From NCBI GenBank assembly GCA_047638695.1, contig JBLINY010000002.1:1-64000 (forward strand): a stretch of DNA of 64,000 bases, written 5' to 3'. Below, one piece after another: positions 1-7,332 of this stretch. Position 1 is the stretch's first letter, and each line of letters opens with the position of its first letter. The notes under the pieces are model-generated. The model was not told the origin of the DNA and searched no databases. It saw only the letters and a program-made list of their open reading frames with translations. The stretch is from JAHECQ01 sp047638695 (GTDB taxonomy: Bacteria; Actinomycetota; Acidimicrobiia; Acidimicrobiales; SZUA-35). The position numbers and the translations under genes were made by a program.

Positions 1-512
1 TCGGTGAGAACCATTTCCTCGGGTTCGCTTAGAAGATGGGGACGATTCCGCCGGAGATTCTCGAGATGATGGCGACAGAACTCGAGCCGCTGGTCCGCCA
101 GCACAAGAGCAACATGTTCATCGTCGGCAGCGGCGAACTCGAGGTCGACGAAGATGAGTTTGGTACTGATGGCCGTCGAACGTTCCTGCATGCTCTGCAT
201 CGCGGCGCCACGTTCGGGATCACTGGTGTCTTCGCTGAACCGCAACATCGCGTAATGACCGGCGAGACTGCCGAACTCACCAATGGTGGCCAGTGTGGTC
301 ATGAGTTCGACCAGTTCGGAGCTGTCCAGCGTGGCGACGCGACCTCGGTACGATCCGACGCCGTCGGCGAGTACATCGGCCTCGTCCAAGAGATCATCGA
401 CCGACTTCCCTGCAGGTAGAAGACCGTCGATGGCCCATGCAACGTCGGCAGCTGCAAGGTCACGTTCGACCTCGTCGCCGCTGCTACTCATCTGCAAATC
501 GATAGCACTCAT
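1..512 (-). CDS. M3-family oligoendopeptidase F-like peptidase, N-terminal part (cut by left edge)
   Basis: An open minus-strand frame runs from an ATG at 510-512 (second in-frame ATG at 489-491) off the left edge without a stop. About 170 residues are visible. Segments such as LVELMTTLATIGEFGSLAGH and KLIFVDLEFAAVDDEHV resemble the helical N-terminal domain of PepF-type M3 zinc metallopeptidases, which precedes the HExxH catalytic region. The catalytic part lies outside the window, so activity cannot be judged. No strong Shine-Dalgarno is seen at either start. The call rests on remembered family resemblance of the N-terminal domain only. Confidence 0.7.
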   Translation of the reverse strand, partial: MSAIDLQMSSSGDEVERDLAAADVAWAIDGLLPAGKSVDDLLDEADVLADGVGSYRGRVATLDSSELVELMTTLATIGEFGSLAGHYAMLRFSEDTSDPERGAAMQSMQERSTAISTKLIFVDLEFAAADDEHVALVLADQRLEFCRHHLENLRRNRPHLLSEPEEMVLT

Positions 513-588
513 AGACAAATGATGGCACCTGGTGAGCAGGAGATTGGGATGGGCTCAAATCCTCTGCGCTCGAACCGATGGGCAGGGT

Positions 589-936
589 GTGCAACTCGCA
601 TCCAAGACACTTCGGGCCTTCGTCGCCGGGTCGATCCTGGTCTTCGCGCTCGCTCTCACGACACCCGCATGGGCACAACCTCCAACCTCAGATGGCACCT
701 CAACACCGAGTGTCAGCCTGCTTGAGGGTGGTGTGGTGCAAACCCGCCCGGCCAGCCAGTCGACCAACGCCCAAACAACTCAACCGGCTCCGCTCGGACC
801 GCTGTCGCCGGAAGCTCCTGCGAGCAACGGACCAGTGGCCGTCGTCTATGTGATCTTGCTGGTGACGATGCCTCTGCTCACGGTGGCCACGGTCGGCTGG
901 ATGCAGACCCGGCGCCGTGTACCGGTCCGTGTCTGA
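589..936 (+). CDS. Small secreted, membrane-anchored hypothetical protein
   Basis: A GTG start at 589 gives a 115-residue protein. It has a Lys/Arg-containing N-terminus, a hydrophobic core (FVAGSILVFALALTT) and an AWA signal-peptidase-like site near residue 29. A Pro/Ser/Thr/Gln-rich low-complexity stretch follows (about 30-80), then a hydrophobic segment (VVYVILLVTMPLLTVATVGW) and a basic tail (QTRRRVPVRV). This suggests a cell-envelope protein with a C-terminal membrane anchor. An in-frame GTG at 532 would add 19 residues in front of a complete signal peptide, so the inner start is preferred. It faces pheT tail to tail. No family is recognised. Confidence 0.6.
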   Translation: MQLASKTLRAFVAGSILVFALALTTPAWAQPPTSDGTSTPSVSLLEGGVVQTRPASQSTNAQTTQPAPLGPLSPEAPASNGPVAVVYVILLVTMPLLTVATVGWMQTRRRVPVRV

Positions 937-1000
937 TCGAGCGCATTAGCTGAAGCAAAGGCCCGAGCTGTATGGCCGAGGCGGTTTGGCAACCGAAGCG

Positions 1001-3376
1001 TCACTGGCGAAAGGTTGCACCGTTCTTCGCAACGACCGCATCGATGAGTTTCTGCCGCAGCTCTGCGACCTCGCCGTCGGTAAGCGTCCGATCTGTGGCC
1101 TGGAACCGCAGCCCGAATGCCAGCGATCGGACACCCTCGCCGACCTGGTCGCTGCGGAATGCATTGAGAAAACGCACCGATTGCAGCAGCGTTCCGCCCG
1201 TCTTTTCCAGGGTGGTGATCACGCTCGGCACGGCAACATCATCAGCCACGATAAAGGCCAAATCGATGTCGCTGGACGGGTACAGCGACACCGGTCGATA
1301 TTTCGCGTTGTTGGCGAGAGCGGAGTTGATCGGGGCAACATCAAGCTGAAGCCACCCAACCCGGCCTGCGATGTCGAAGGCCTCGAGCACTCGTGGGTCT
1401 ACCTCGCCAACCTCACCAAGGGTCCGGCCACGGAAAATCACCTCGGCTGATCGACTTGGGTGCAGACCCGGACGCTCGGCGTTCTTGATCGTCAGGCCAT
1501 TCAGCCGCAAGAGTTGCGCCAATTGATGCAACATCTGCGTAGCGTGGCCGGCATCGTGGCCGGCCATGATCGCTGCCACCCACTCGGGCTCGATGGGCAG
1601 GGCGGCGTCGGCATCGGGATTGGCCAGATAGACCCGGCCCAGCTCAAACAGCTGCACCGCCGGGTTTCGGTGCGACTGGTTGTAGGCAACCGCCTTCAGG
1701 AGCCCTGGAAGTAACGACGTCCGAAGCACAGACTCTTCGGCGACAAGCGGGTTGTCCAAGGTAATACCGTCGTCGGCAAGCCCCGCCCGAACGAGATCGT
1801 CGGGCGCCAGGAACGGCATTGGCATCGCCTCGGAAAAGCCAACCCCCATCAAGGCTCGACGAATCCGACGCCGACCAAGTTGGTTCGGGGTGAGTTCCCC
1901 GTTTTGCGCTGGCGTTGGGACCCTTCGGCCTGACTTGTCGTAGCCATGGTGTCGCCCGACTTCTTCGACAATGTCCTCCTCGATTGAACTATCCGGTCTC
2001 CACGAGGGAACGGCGACCAGCAGGTTGTCACCCTCAGCTTGACTCTCGAAGCCAATAGGTCGAAGCAGACTCGCTATCTCGCCTGTGCTCAGCTCGGTGT
2101 TGAGTAGGTGGTTGACCTTCGCAGGTCGGACGAGCACGGCAGGTGTTGGTGCATACCCACCCTCGACCACGAGGGCACCTTGGTTCACCGTGGCGCCGCA
2201 GAGCTCGACGGCCAGCTCGGCGAACCGGTCGAGAGCGCGTTCGATCCCCAGGGGATCGGCGCCGCGCTCGAAGCGAGTCGACGCCTCGGAGCGCAAGTTG
2301 AGCCGGCGACTGGTCTTGGCGATCGTCATCCGATCCCAGACCGCGGCCTCCAGAAGAACTCGAGTTGTACCTTCGGTGATCTCCGTTGACAGACCCCCCA
2401 TCACGCCGGCAAGCCCGATGGGCTCGTCGTTCTCGTTGCAGATGAGGCCATCGGCCTCGGTGATTTGTCGTTCCTGGCTGTCGAGCGTCGTGAGTGTCTC
2501 ATCCACTCGACCCATTCGAACCCGGAGGTGTCCGTTGGGGACGAGGTCGAGGTCGTAGGTGTGGTTCGGCGCTCCCAGCTCGAGCATCACATAGTTCGAG
2601 ATATCAACGATCGAGTTGATGGGCCGCATTCCGGCCGCTTGGAGGCGCGCGGCCATCCAGCCAGGCGAGGTGCCGACGGTGACGTTCTCGAGAACACGAA
2701 GTCCGAAGCGAGCGCAAAGCGCCTTGTCCTGTATGTCAATCGACGACTGCGAGGCCGTGGCCGATTCGGTTTCGACGAAGCTTGATGGAGGAAACGCGAA
2801 CGGCACGCCAAGACGGGCCGCCAGGTCTCGCGCAACACCAGCGACAGACAAGGCATCCGGCCGATTGCCCTCGACGTCGATATCAAACAGCACATCGCTC
2901 TCGACACCCATGGCTTCGACGAGCGCCTGCCCGACCCGATACGACGAGTCGAGCACTTTGATGCCGTCGGTGTCATCGTCTAACTCGAGCTCGGCCCCCG
3001 AACAGATCATTCCGTTCGACCACTCGCCCCGCAGCTTTCGTCTGGCAATCTCGAGACCGCCTGGCATCACGGTGCCCAGAGTTGCCAGCGGAACCAGGTC
3101 GCCGACGGCCATGTTGAACGCGCCGCAGCAGATTTGGAGGGCTTCGCCCGCCGGCGAAGCGACGCCGCCGGTATCGACATCAACGAGCTGAATTCGGTCA
3201 GCCTCGGGGTGGGGGCGCAGATCGAGCACCTTGGCAACAACGATGCCATCCCATTGGGCGCCTACCGTGGCAACGCTTTCGACGACCAGACCCAAGTCAG
3301 TGAGCGTCGCCGCCAGCGCGTCGGACTCACCCTCGATCGGGGCGAATTGTTGCATCCAGGACAGAAGAACTTTCAA
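1001..3376 (-). CDS. pheT: Phenylalanyl-tRNA synthetase beta subunit
   Basis: 791 residues, the usual size for bacterial PheT, which pairs with PheS to charge tRNA-Phe. The N-terminus (MKVLLSWMQQF) leads into an EMAP/OB-type tRNA-binding domain with LRPHPEADRIQLVDVDTG near residues 50-70. B3/B4 (editing) and B5 regions follow, and a C-terminal anticodon-binding fold (SLYPSSDIDLAFIVADDV, about 690-790) ends the protein. It starts 16 bp after pheS on the same strand, so the two are co-transcribed. Nothing unusual is seen. Confidence 0.97.
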   Translation of the reverse strand: MKVLLSWMQQFAPIEGESDALAATLTDLGLVVESVATVGAQWDGIVVAKVLDLRPHPEADRIQLVDVDTGGVASPAGEALQICCGAFNMAVGDLVPLATLGTVMPGGLEIARRKLRGEWSNGMICSGAELELDDDTDGIKVLDSSYRVGQALVEAMGVESDVLFDIDVEGNRPDALSVAGVARDLAARLGVPFAFPPSSFVETESATASQSSIDIQDKALCARFGLRVLENVTVGTSPGWMAARLQAAGMRPINSIVDISNYVMLELGAPNHTYDLDLVPNGHLRVRMGRVDETLTTLDSQERQITEADGLICNENDEPIGLAGVMGGLSTEITEGTTRVLLEAAVWDRMTIAKTSRRLNLRSEASTRFERGADPLGIERALDRFAELAVELCGATVNQGALVVEGGYAPTPAVLVRPAKVNHLLNTELSTGEIASLLRPIGFESQAEGDNLLVAVPSWRPDSSIEEDIVEEVGRHHGYDKSGRRVPTPAQNGELTPNQLGRRRIRRALMGVGFSEAMPMPFLAPDDLVRAGLADDGITLDNPLVAEESVLRTSLLPGLLKAVAYNQSHRNPAVQLFELGRVYLANPDADAALPIEPEWVAAIMAGHDAGHATQMLHQLAQLLRLNGLTIKNAERPGLHPSRSAEVIFRGRTLGEVGEVDPRVLEAFDIAGRVGWLQLDVAPINSALANNAKYRPVSLYPSSDIDLAFIVADDVAVPSVITTLEKTGGTLLQSVRFLNAFRSDQVGEGVRSLAFGLRFQATDRTLTDGEVAELRQKLIDAVVAKNGATFRQ

Positions 3377-3392
3377 CGTACGAACTCCGAAG

Positions 3393-4394
3393 TCAGAACT
3401 GGGACAGGAAGCGGATGTCGTTCGTGAACAACTCCCGCAGATCGTCGACGCCGAACTTCATCAGAGCGAGGCGGTCGATACCGAAACCAAAGGCAAAAGC
3501 AGACCACTCGTCAGGGTCGACGCCGCCGGCACGAAGTACGTGGGGGTGCACCATGCCGCAACCACCAAGCTCGAGCCAGGTGCCATCCGGGCGCTGAATG
3601 TCGAACTCGGCTGAGGGCTCGGTGAACGGGAAGTGGTTGGGGCGAAGGCGCGACGTAAAACCCTCACCGAAGTAAGCCGTGGTGAAGGCTTCGATGGTGC
3701 CTGCCAGGTCGGCCAGCGAAATGTCTCGGTCGATCACCAAACCCTCGATCTGGTGGAAGACCGGCATATGAGTTGCATCTGCGGTGTCTCGTCGGAACAC
3801 GCGTCCCGGAGCAATCACGTAGATGGGCGGTTCCTGCTCCAGCATGGTCCGAATCTGCACCGGCGACGTGTGTGTCCGAAGCAGCGTGCTGCCCGGTTGT
3901 CCGTGGTTCACGTAGATAGTGTCGAAACCATCCCGGGCAGGGTGGCTGGGAGGAATGTTGAGCGCATCGAAGTTGTGCCAATCGGTCTCAACCTCTGGCC
4001 CCTCAGCGACTCGGAAGCCCATGCCCACGAAGACGTCCTCGAGCTCTTCCCAAGCCTGCGTGACGATGTGGGCGTGACCAATCGGTGCACTGGCGGGGGG
4101 AACCTCGGTGAGGTCTAGGCGTTCGGCTTCGAATTGTTGGGATCGTTCGCTACCGCTTAGCTCGACACGTCGCGCTTCGATCGCGCCTTCAACTGCCTCG
4201 CGAGCCTCGTTAAGGGCCCGACCCGCCTCTTTGCGGTCTTCCTTCGGAAGTGATCCCAATTCCCGGCGAGCAAGGAGAAGCGGTGCTTCTTTTCCGAGGT
4301 GTGCATGTTCCACCTCACGAAGCTCGTCGGTTGACGACGAGCTTGCGGCGGCAGCGAACGCAGCCGCAGTGAGGTCCGGAAGTTCATCGATCAT
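3393..4394 (-). CDS. pheS: Phenylalanyl-tRNA synthetase alpha subunit
   Basis: 333 residues. An N-terminal helical arm (about 1-90) precedes the class II catalytic domain. Motif 2-like FRRDTADATHMPVFHQIEGL and the C-terminal motif 3 FGFGIDRLALMKFGVDDLR are visible, as is the GGCGMVHPHVL active-site segment. Its ATG overlaps the stop of the upstream SpoU methyltransferase gene as ATGA, suggesting translational coupling. PheS supplies the catalytic site for tRNA-Phe charging. Confidence 0.97.
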   Translation of the reverse strand: MIDELPDLTAAAFAAAASSSSTDELREVEHAHLGKEAPLLLARRELGSLPKEDRKEAGRALNEAREAVEGAIEARRVELSGSERSQQFEAERLDLTEVPPASAPIGHAHIVTQAWEELEDVFVGMGFRVAEGPEVETDWHNFDALNIPPSHPARDGFDTIYVNHGQPGSTLLRTHTSPVQIRTMLEQEPPIYVIAPGRVFRRDTADATHMPVFHQIEGLVIDRDISLADLAGTIEAFTTAYFGEGFTSRLRPNHFPFTEPSAEFDIQRPDGTWLELGGCGMVHPHVLRAGGVDPDEWSAFAFGFGIDRLALMKFGVDDLRELFTNDIRFLSQF

Positions 4395-5248
4395 TGGCTA
4401 ACAACCTGGCCTGGTGAGAGTGGGCGGGCAAGTGAATTTCGTCGCTGCCGTAGCGACTCGAAGGCCAGCACGGCGCCGGCGGCTGCGACGTTCAGCGATT
4501 CGGTGGGACCGTCAAGCTCGATTGCGACGTTGTCGTCGGCCAAAGCGCACACGTCGGGGTCGAGACCGTGGGCCTCATTGCCGAGAACGATCACGGCCGT
4601 GCGAAGGTCTACGGCGTCGTAGTGGCTCGCCTCGATGCCGAGACCGGTGGTGACGATGCGGCGGCCCTGAGCTCGGAGTTCTGTGCAGGCAACGGCGTAA
4701 TCAGGCGACTCGACGATGGGAGACCGAAGGCTCGCACCTGCTGCGGCCCGTACCACTTTGGGATTGGTCGGATCGACCGATTCCCCGGCAAGTATCAGCC
4801 CCGCCATTCCTGCGCCCTCCGCCGTGCGACAGAGCGTGCCGACGTTGCCCGGGTCGCGGGCGTCGACCAACATCAGAACGGGGCGGTCGACCGCCAGGTC
4901 ATCGATGACTACCTGCCGACGCTCGATCACGGCAACGATCGGTTGCGGTGTCACGGTCGACAGAATCTTTTCAAGCACGCCCTGGTTCAGGGTGTACACG
5001 GCAATTCCCCGGTCGAGCGCAAGTGCCACCGAGGGCTCGTCGGCAAATCGGTCGTCGACGAAGATCTCGCGAACCACTGCCTGGGCCGCGAGGGCTTCGG
5101 CAACCAGCGTTGGACCCTCGACCACCAAAACACCGTCGTCTCGCCTCGCTTTTGATTGCGAGACGAGACGACGAAGTACTTTCAGGCGAGGGTTCTTGGC
5201 ACTCAGGTGCTCAGAAGAATTGAGTGGCCCATGGCGCCCACCGCCCAC
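4391..5248 (-). CDS. SpoU/TrmH-family RNA 2'-O-methyltransferase
   Basis: 285 residues from a GTG at 5246-5248. SPOUT-family motifs are present: motif 1 VDARDPGNVGTLCRTAEG, motif 2 IVLGNEAHGL and motif 3 TESLNVAAAGAVLAF, which form the S-adenosylmethionine knot. The N-terminal part (about 15-100) matches the RNA-binding substrate domain of TrmH/RlmB-type enzymes. It begins about 10 bp after rplT and overlaps pheS by 4 bp, so it sits in the rpmI-rplT-pheST translation cluster as in many actinobacteria. The exact target nucleotide cannot be read from sequence. The first 15 residues may not be translated. Confidence 0.88.
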   Translation of the reverse strand: MGGGRHGPLNSSEHLSAKNPRLKVLRRLVSQSKARRDDGVLVVEGPTLVAEALAAQAVVREIFVDDRFADEPSVALALDRGIAVYTLNQGVLEKILSTVTPQPIVAVIERRQVVIDDLAVDRPVLMLVDARDPGNVGTLCRTAEGAGMAGLILAGESVDPTNPKVVRAAAGASLRSPIVESPDYAVACTELRAQGRRIVTTGLGIEASHYDAVDLRTAVIVLGNEAHGLDPDVCALADDNVAIELDGPTESLNVAAAGAVLAFESLRQRRNSLARPLSPGQVVSQ

Positions 5249-5257
5249 GCTCGTGGT

Positions 5258-5632
5258 TCAGGCTGCGTCGGAAGTGGCCGACGAGGCGCCCTCGGCGACG
5301 ACAACCAAAGCCGAGAATGCGGCCGGATCGGAAATTGCCAGGTCGGAGAGGACCTTCCGGTCTACCTCGACGCCAGCGACCTTGAGGCCGGCGATAAACC
5401 GGCTGTAGCTCGTGTTGTTCTGTCTACACGCGGCATTGATTCGCTGGATCCACAGGCGACGAAACTCGCCCTTCTTGGCCCGACGATCCCGGTATGCGTA
5501 ATTGCCGGAGTGCATGACCTGCTCGTTGGCGGCCCGGACACTGCGACTCTTGTTGCCGTAGTAGCCCTTTGCTCGCGCGAGCGTAGTACGACGGCGCTTC
5601 TTAGAATGGACGGAGCGCTTCACTCGTGCCAT
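5258..5632 (-). CDS. rplT: 50S ribosomal protein L20
   Basis: 124 residues with the canonical basic N-terminus (MARVKRSVHSKKRRR), the GYYGNKSRSVRAANEQV segment and the C-terminal globular NNTSYSRFIAGLKVAGVEV. L20 binds 23S rRNA early in 50S assembly. It lies in the usual infC-rpmI-rplT order. A short acidic/Ala-rich tail follows the family core. Confidence 0.98.
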   Translation of the reverse strand: MARVKRSVHSKKRRRTTLARAKGYYGNKSRSVRAANEQVMHSGNYAYRDRRAKKGEFRRLWIQRINAACRQNNTSYSRFIAGLKVAGVEVDRKVLSDLAISDPAAFSALVVVAEGASSATSDAA

Positions 5633-5695
5633 AACGGCACCTCCTTCTGCTAGATCTTCTTCTCTGGGGACGGATGTCCGGGGACGGACGAGCGA

Positions 5696-5899
5696 TCAGC
5701 TCGACAGCAGCTTCTTGATCTTTGGCATGTCGGAACTATCGACAAGCTCAGGTCCGGACAGACGTCGCTTGTGACGGCTCGACATCTTCGTGTTGAAGTG
5801 ATTGAGGTTTCGCTGACGGCGCCGGATCTTGCCCGAGCCTGTCACCTTGAAGCGCTTTTTGGCGCCCTTATGCGTCTTCATCTTTGGGGATTTCGACAT
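5696..5899 (-). CDS. rpmI: 50S ribosomal protein L35
   Basis: 67 residues with typical L35 features: MKTHKGAKKRFKVTGSGKI near the N-terminus, a KRRLSGPELVDSSDM segment and a basic composition. It sits between infC and rplT with short gaps, the standard IF3-L35-L20 operon. Confidence 0.97.
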   Translation of the reverse strand: MSKSPKMKTHKGAKKRFKVTGSGKIRRRQRNLNHFNTKMSSRHKRRLSGPELVDSSDMPKIKKLLSS

Positions 5900-5921
5900 A
5901 ACGTTCTTTCCTGGAGAGAGA

Positions 5922-6617
5922 TCAGCTCTCGGTGCTGGTGTCGGTTACGGGGGCCTCGGCCGCAGCAGCCTCGACTACCGGCACCTCGGCTACTGGAGCT
6001 TCGGTTACAGGAGCTTCGACTACAGGCGCCTTGGCTGCGGGAACCTCGGCCGGTTCGGCCTCGGTCTCAGCAACCTGCTCTGGCTTTTTTCTCGGTTTCT
6101 TGGTCTTGTCCGGGCCCAGCACCATGGTCATGTTGCGACCATCGAGCCTTGGGTAGGCCTCGACCTTTGCGAAATCGTCGACTCGTGCGGAGATGTCATC
6201 AAGAATCTTGCGTCCCAACTGGGGATGCGTAACCTCGCGACCTCGGAACATGATGGTGATCTTGACCTTGTGCCCTTCCTCTAGGAAGCGCTCGACCCTG
6301 CGGGTCTTGGTTTCGAAATCACCGCCCGAAATTTTGGGTCGGTACTTCATCTCTTTGACGGTTACCTGGCTGGCCTTTTTCCGGGATTCCTTCGCACGCT
6401 GAGCCGCCTCGTATTTGTACTTGCCGTAATCCATGATTCGGCAAACGGGCGGATTCGCCTGATCTGCGACCTCGACAAGGTCGAGGTCGAGTTCACGGGC
6501 GAGATTCAGTGCTTCTGGAAGTGGCTTGATACCAAGCTGATCGCCATCGGCGGCGATCACCCGGACTTCGCGAGCACGGATCTTCTCATTGATCCGTGGT
6601 TCTTGTGGCGCAGCTAT
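5922..6617 (-). CDS. infC: Translation initiation factor IF-3, apparent AUA start
   Basis: The frame encodes both IF-3 domains: an N-terminal domain with DYGKYKYEAAQRAKESRKK and a C-terminal domain with KVKITIMFRGREVTHPQLG. A Pro/Ala/Glu-rich tail of about 50 residues follows. A GTG at 6558-6560 would delete the conserved INEKIRAREVRVI start of the family, yet the frame upstream holds no ATG, GTG or TTG before a TGA. The likely initiator is ATA at 6615-6617 (231 residues), with AAGAG nine bases upstream. Rare start codons are characteristic of infC because IF-3 discriminates against them and thereby represses its own translation. The ATC in ATC-AAT-GAG (INEK) is the alternative start. Confidence 0.9.
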   Translation of the reverse strand: MAAPQEPRINEKIRAREVRVIAADGDQLGIKPLPEALNLARELDLDLVEVADQANPPVCRIMDYGKYKYEAAQRAKESRKKASQVTVKEMKYRPKISGGDFETKTRRVERFLEEGHKVKITIMFRGREVTHPQLGRKILDDISARVDDFAKVEAYPRLDGRNMTMVLGPDKTKKPRKKPEQVAETEAEPAEVPAAKAPVVEAPVTEAPVAEVPVVEAAAAEAPVTDTSTES

Positions 6618-6720
6618 CGCTGATCACTCTTCATGCAGGCGCAACTCCTCTTGGCGCGGACGGACTATTCAGTCAAACCAGAAAGAGGAGGCGCTCTAGC
6701 CACGTCTCCCGAAAGAGACG
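6618..6720 (-). promoter_or_regulatory. infC operon leader with inverted repeats
   Basis: The 5' region of infC contains a 6-bp hairpin (CGTCTC/GAGACG, 6703-6720 on the plus strand). It also has a long-range inverted repeat: 6683-6694 (AAGAGGAGGCGC on plus) is complementary to 6639-6652 (CTCCTCTT flanked by GCGC). In the transcript the second arm, AAGAGGAG, is a purine-rich sequence near the start region. IF3-L35-L20 leaders are known sites of autogenous control by L20 or IF-3. That this one is a regulator is inference. Confidence 0.4.
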
Positions 6721-6852
6721 CCCTAGTTCACACATGGACCTGGACTCATCGCCGGCGCTAACCGTGACGGCCAGGTGGGGCAAACGCCCACTTCCTGTTC
6801 AGACAAAGGACAACGATAGCCGGTCGGGGAAGCAGAACGGCATACTTCGACG

Positions 6853-7314
6853 ATGAGCAGTCTGTGGACCCCCGACGGTGAACGCCCAGTCAATCGCGAT
6901 CCAGAGCCAGCGGTAGCGCCCGCCGACCGCCCGCCGGAGGCGGAACTGACGCCTGAGCAACAGGACCAGGCGCGCGAAATGGCCAAACAAATGGCCGACG
7001 CCCGAGCCCAGCTGTTGGCGGCTGATGCTGCGGACCTCGTCGCCAATCACGCCATGGGTTTGTACGAACTCGCGGCCATTCACCTCACGGCCGAAGAACC
7101 AGACCTTTCGTCTGCTCGCCTTGCCGTCGATGCCCTCGGCGCTCTTGTCGACGGGCTCCCAGGCCGGCTGGGCCAGCACGAGGAAACCCTCAACGAAGCG
7201 CTTCATAGCGCTCGCATGGCCTTCGTTCAGCGTTCACAAAACGGGGGCCAGGTACCGGATGAGAGCGCCGGTTCGGACGGCGCGACAACATCGACTGAGA
7301 CCTCCGAAGGCTAA
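6853..7314 (+). CDS. DUF1844-family small protein
   Basis: 153 residues. The centre (about 35-115: LTPEQQDQAREMAKQMADAR, LVANHAMGLYELAAIHL, LSSARLAVDALGALVDGL) matches the helical DUF1844 family, often found beside infC-rpmI-rplT in actinobacteria and other phyla. The ends are low-complexity (acidic/Pro N-terminus, Ser/Thr/Gly C-terminus). There is no signal peptide or membrane segment, so it is probably cytosolic. It is divergent from infC. Its function is unknown. Confidence 0.8.
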   Translation: MSSLWTPDGERPVNRDPEPAVAPADRPPEAELTPEQQDQAREMAKQMADARAQLLAADAADLVANHAMGLYELAAIHLTAEEPDLSSARLAVDALGALVDGLPGRLGQHEETLNEALHSARMAFVQRSQNGGQVPDESAGSDGATTSTETSEG

Positions 7315-7332
7315 ACCCTGACGACTGAGCCC

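Noticed and set aside
36..419. Plus-strand frame of 127 residues at the left edge
   Set aside because: The minus strand carries the M3 peptidase N-terminus across the same bases.
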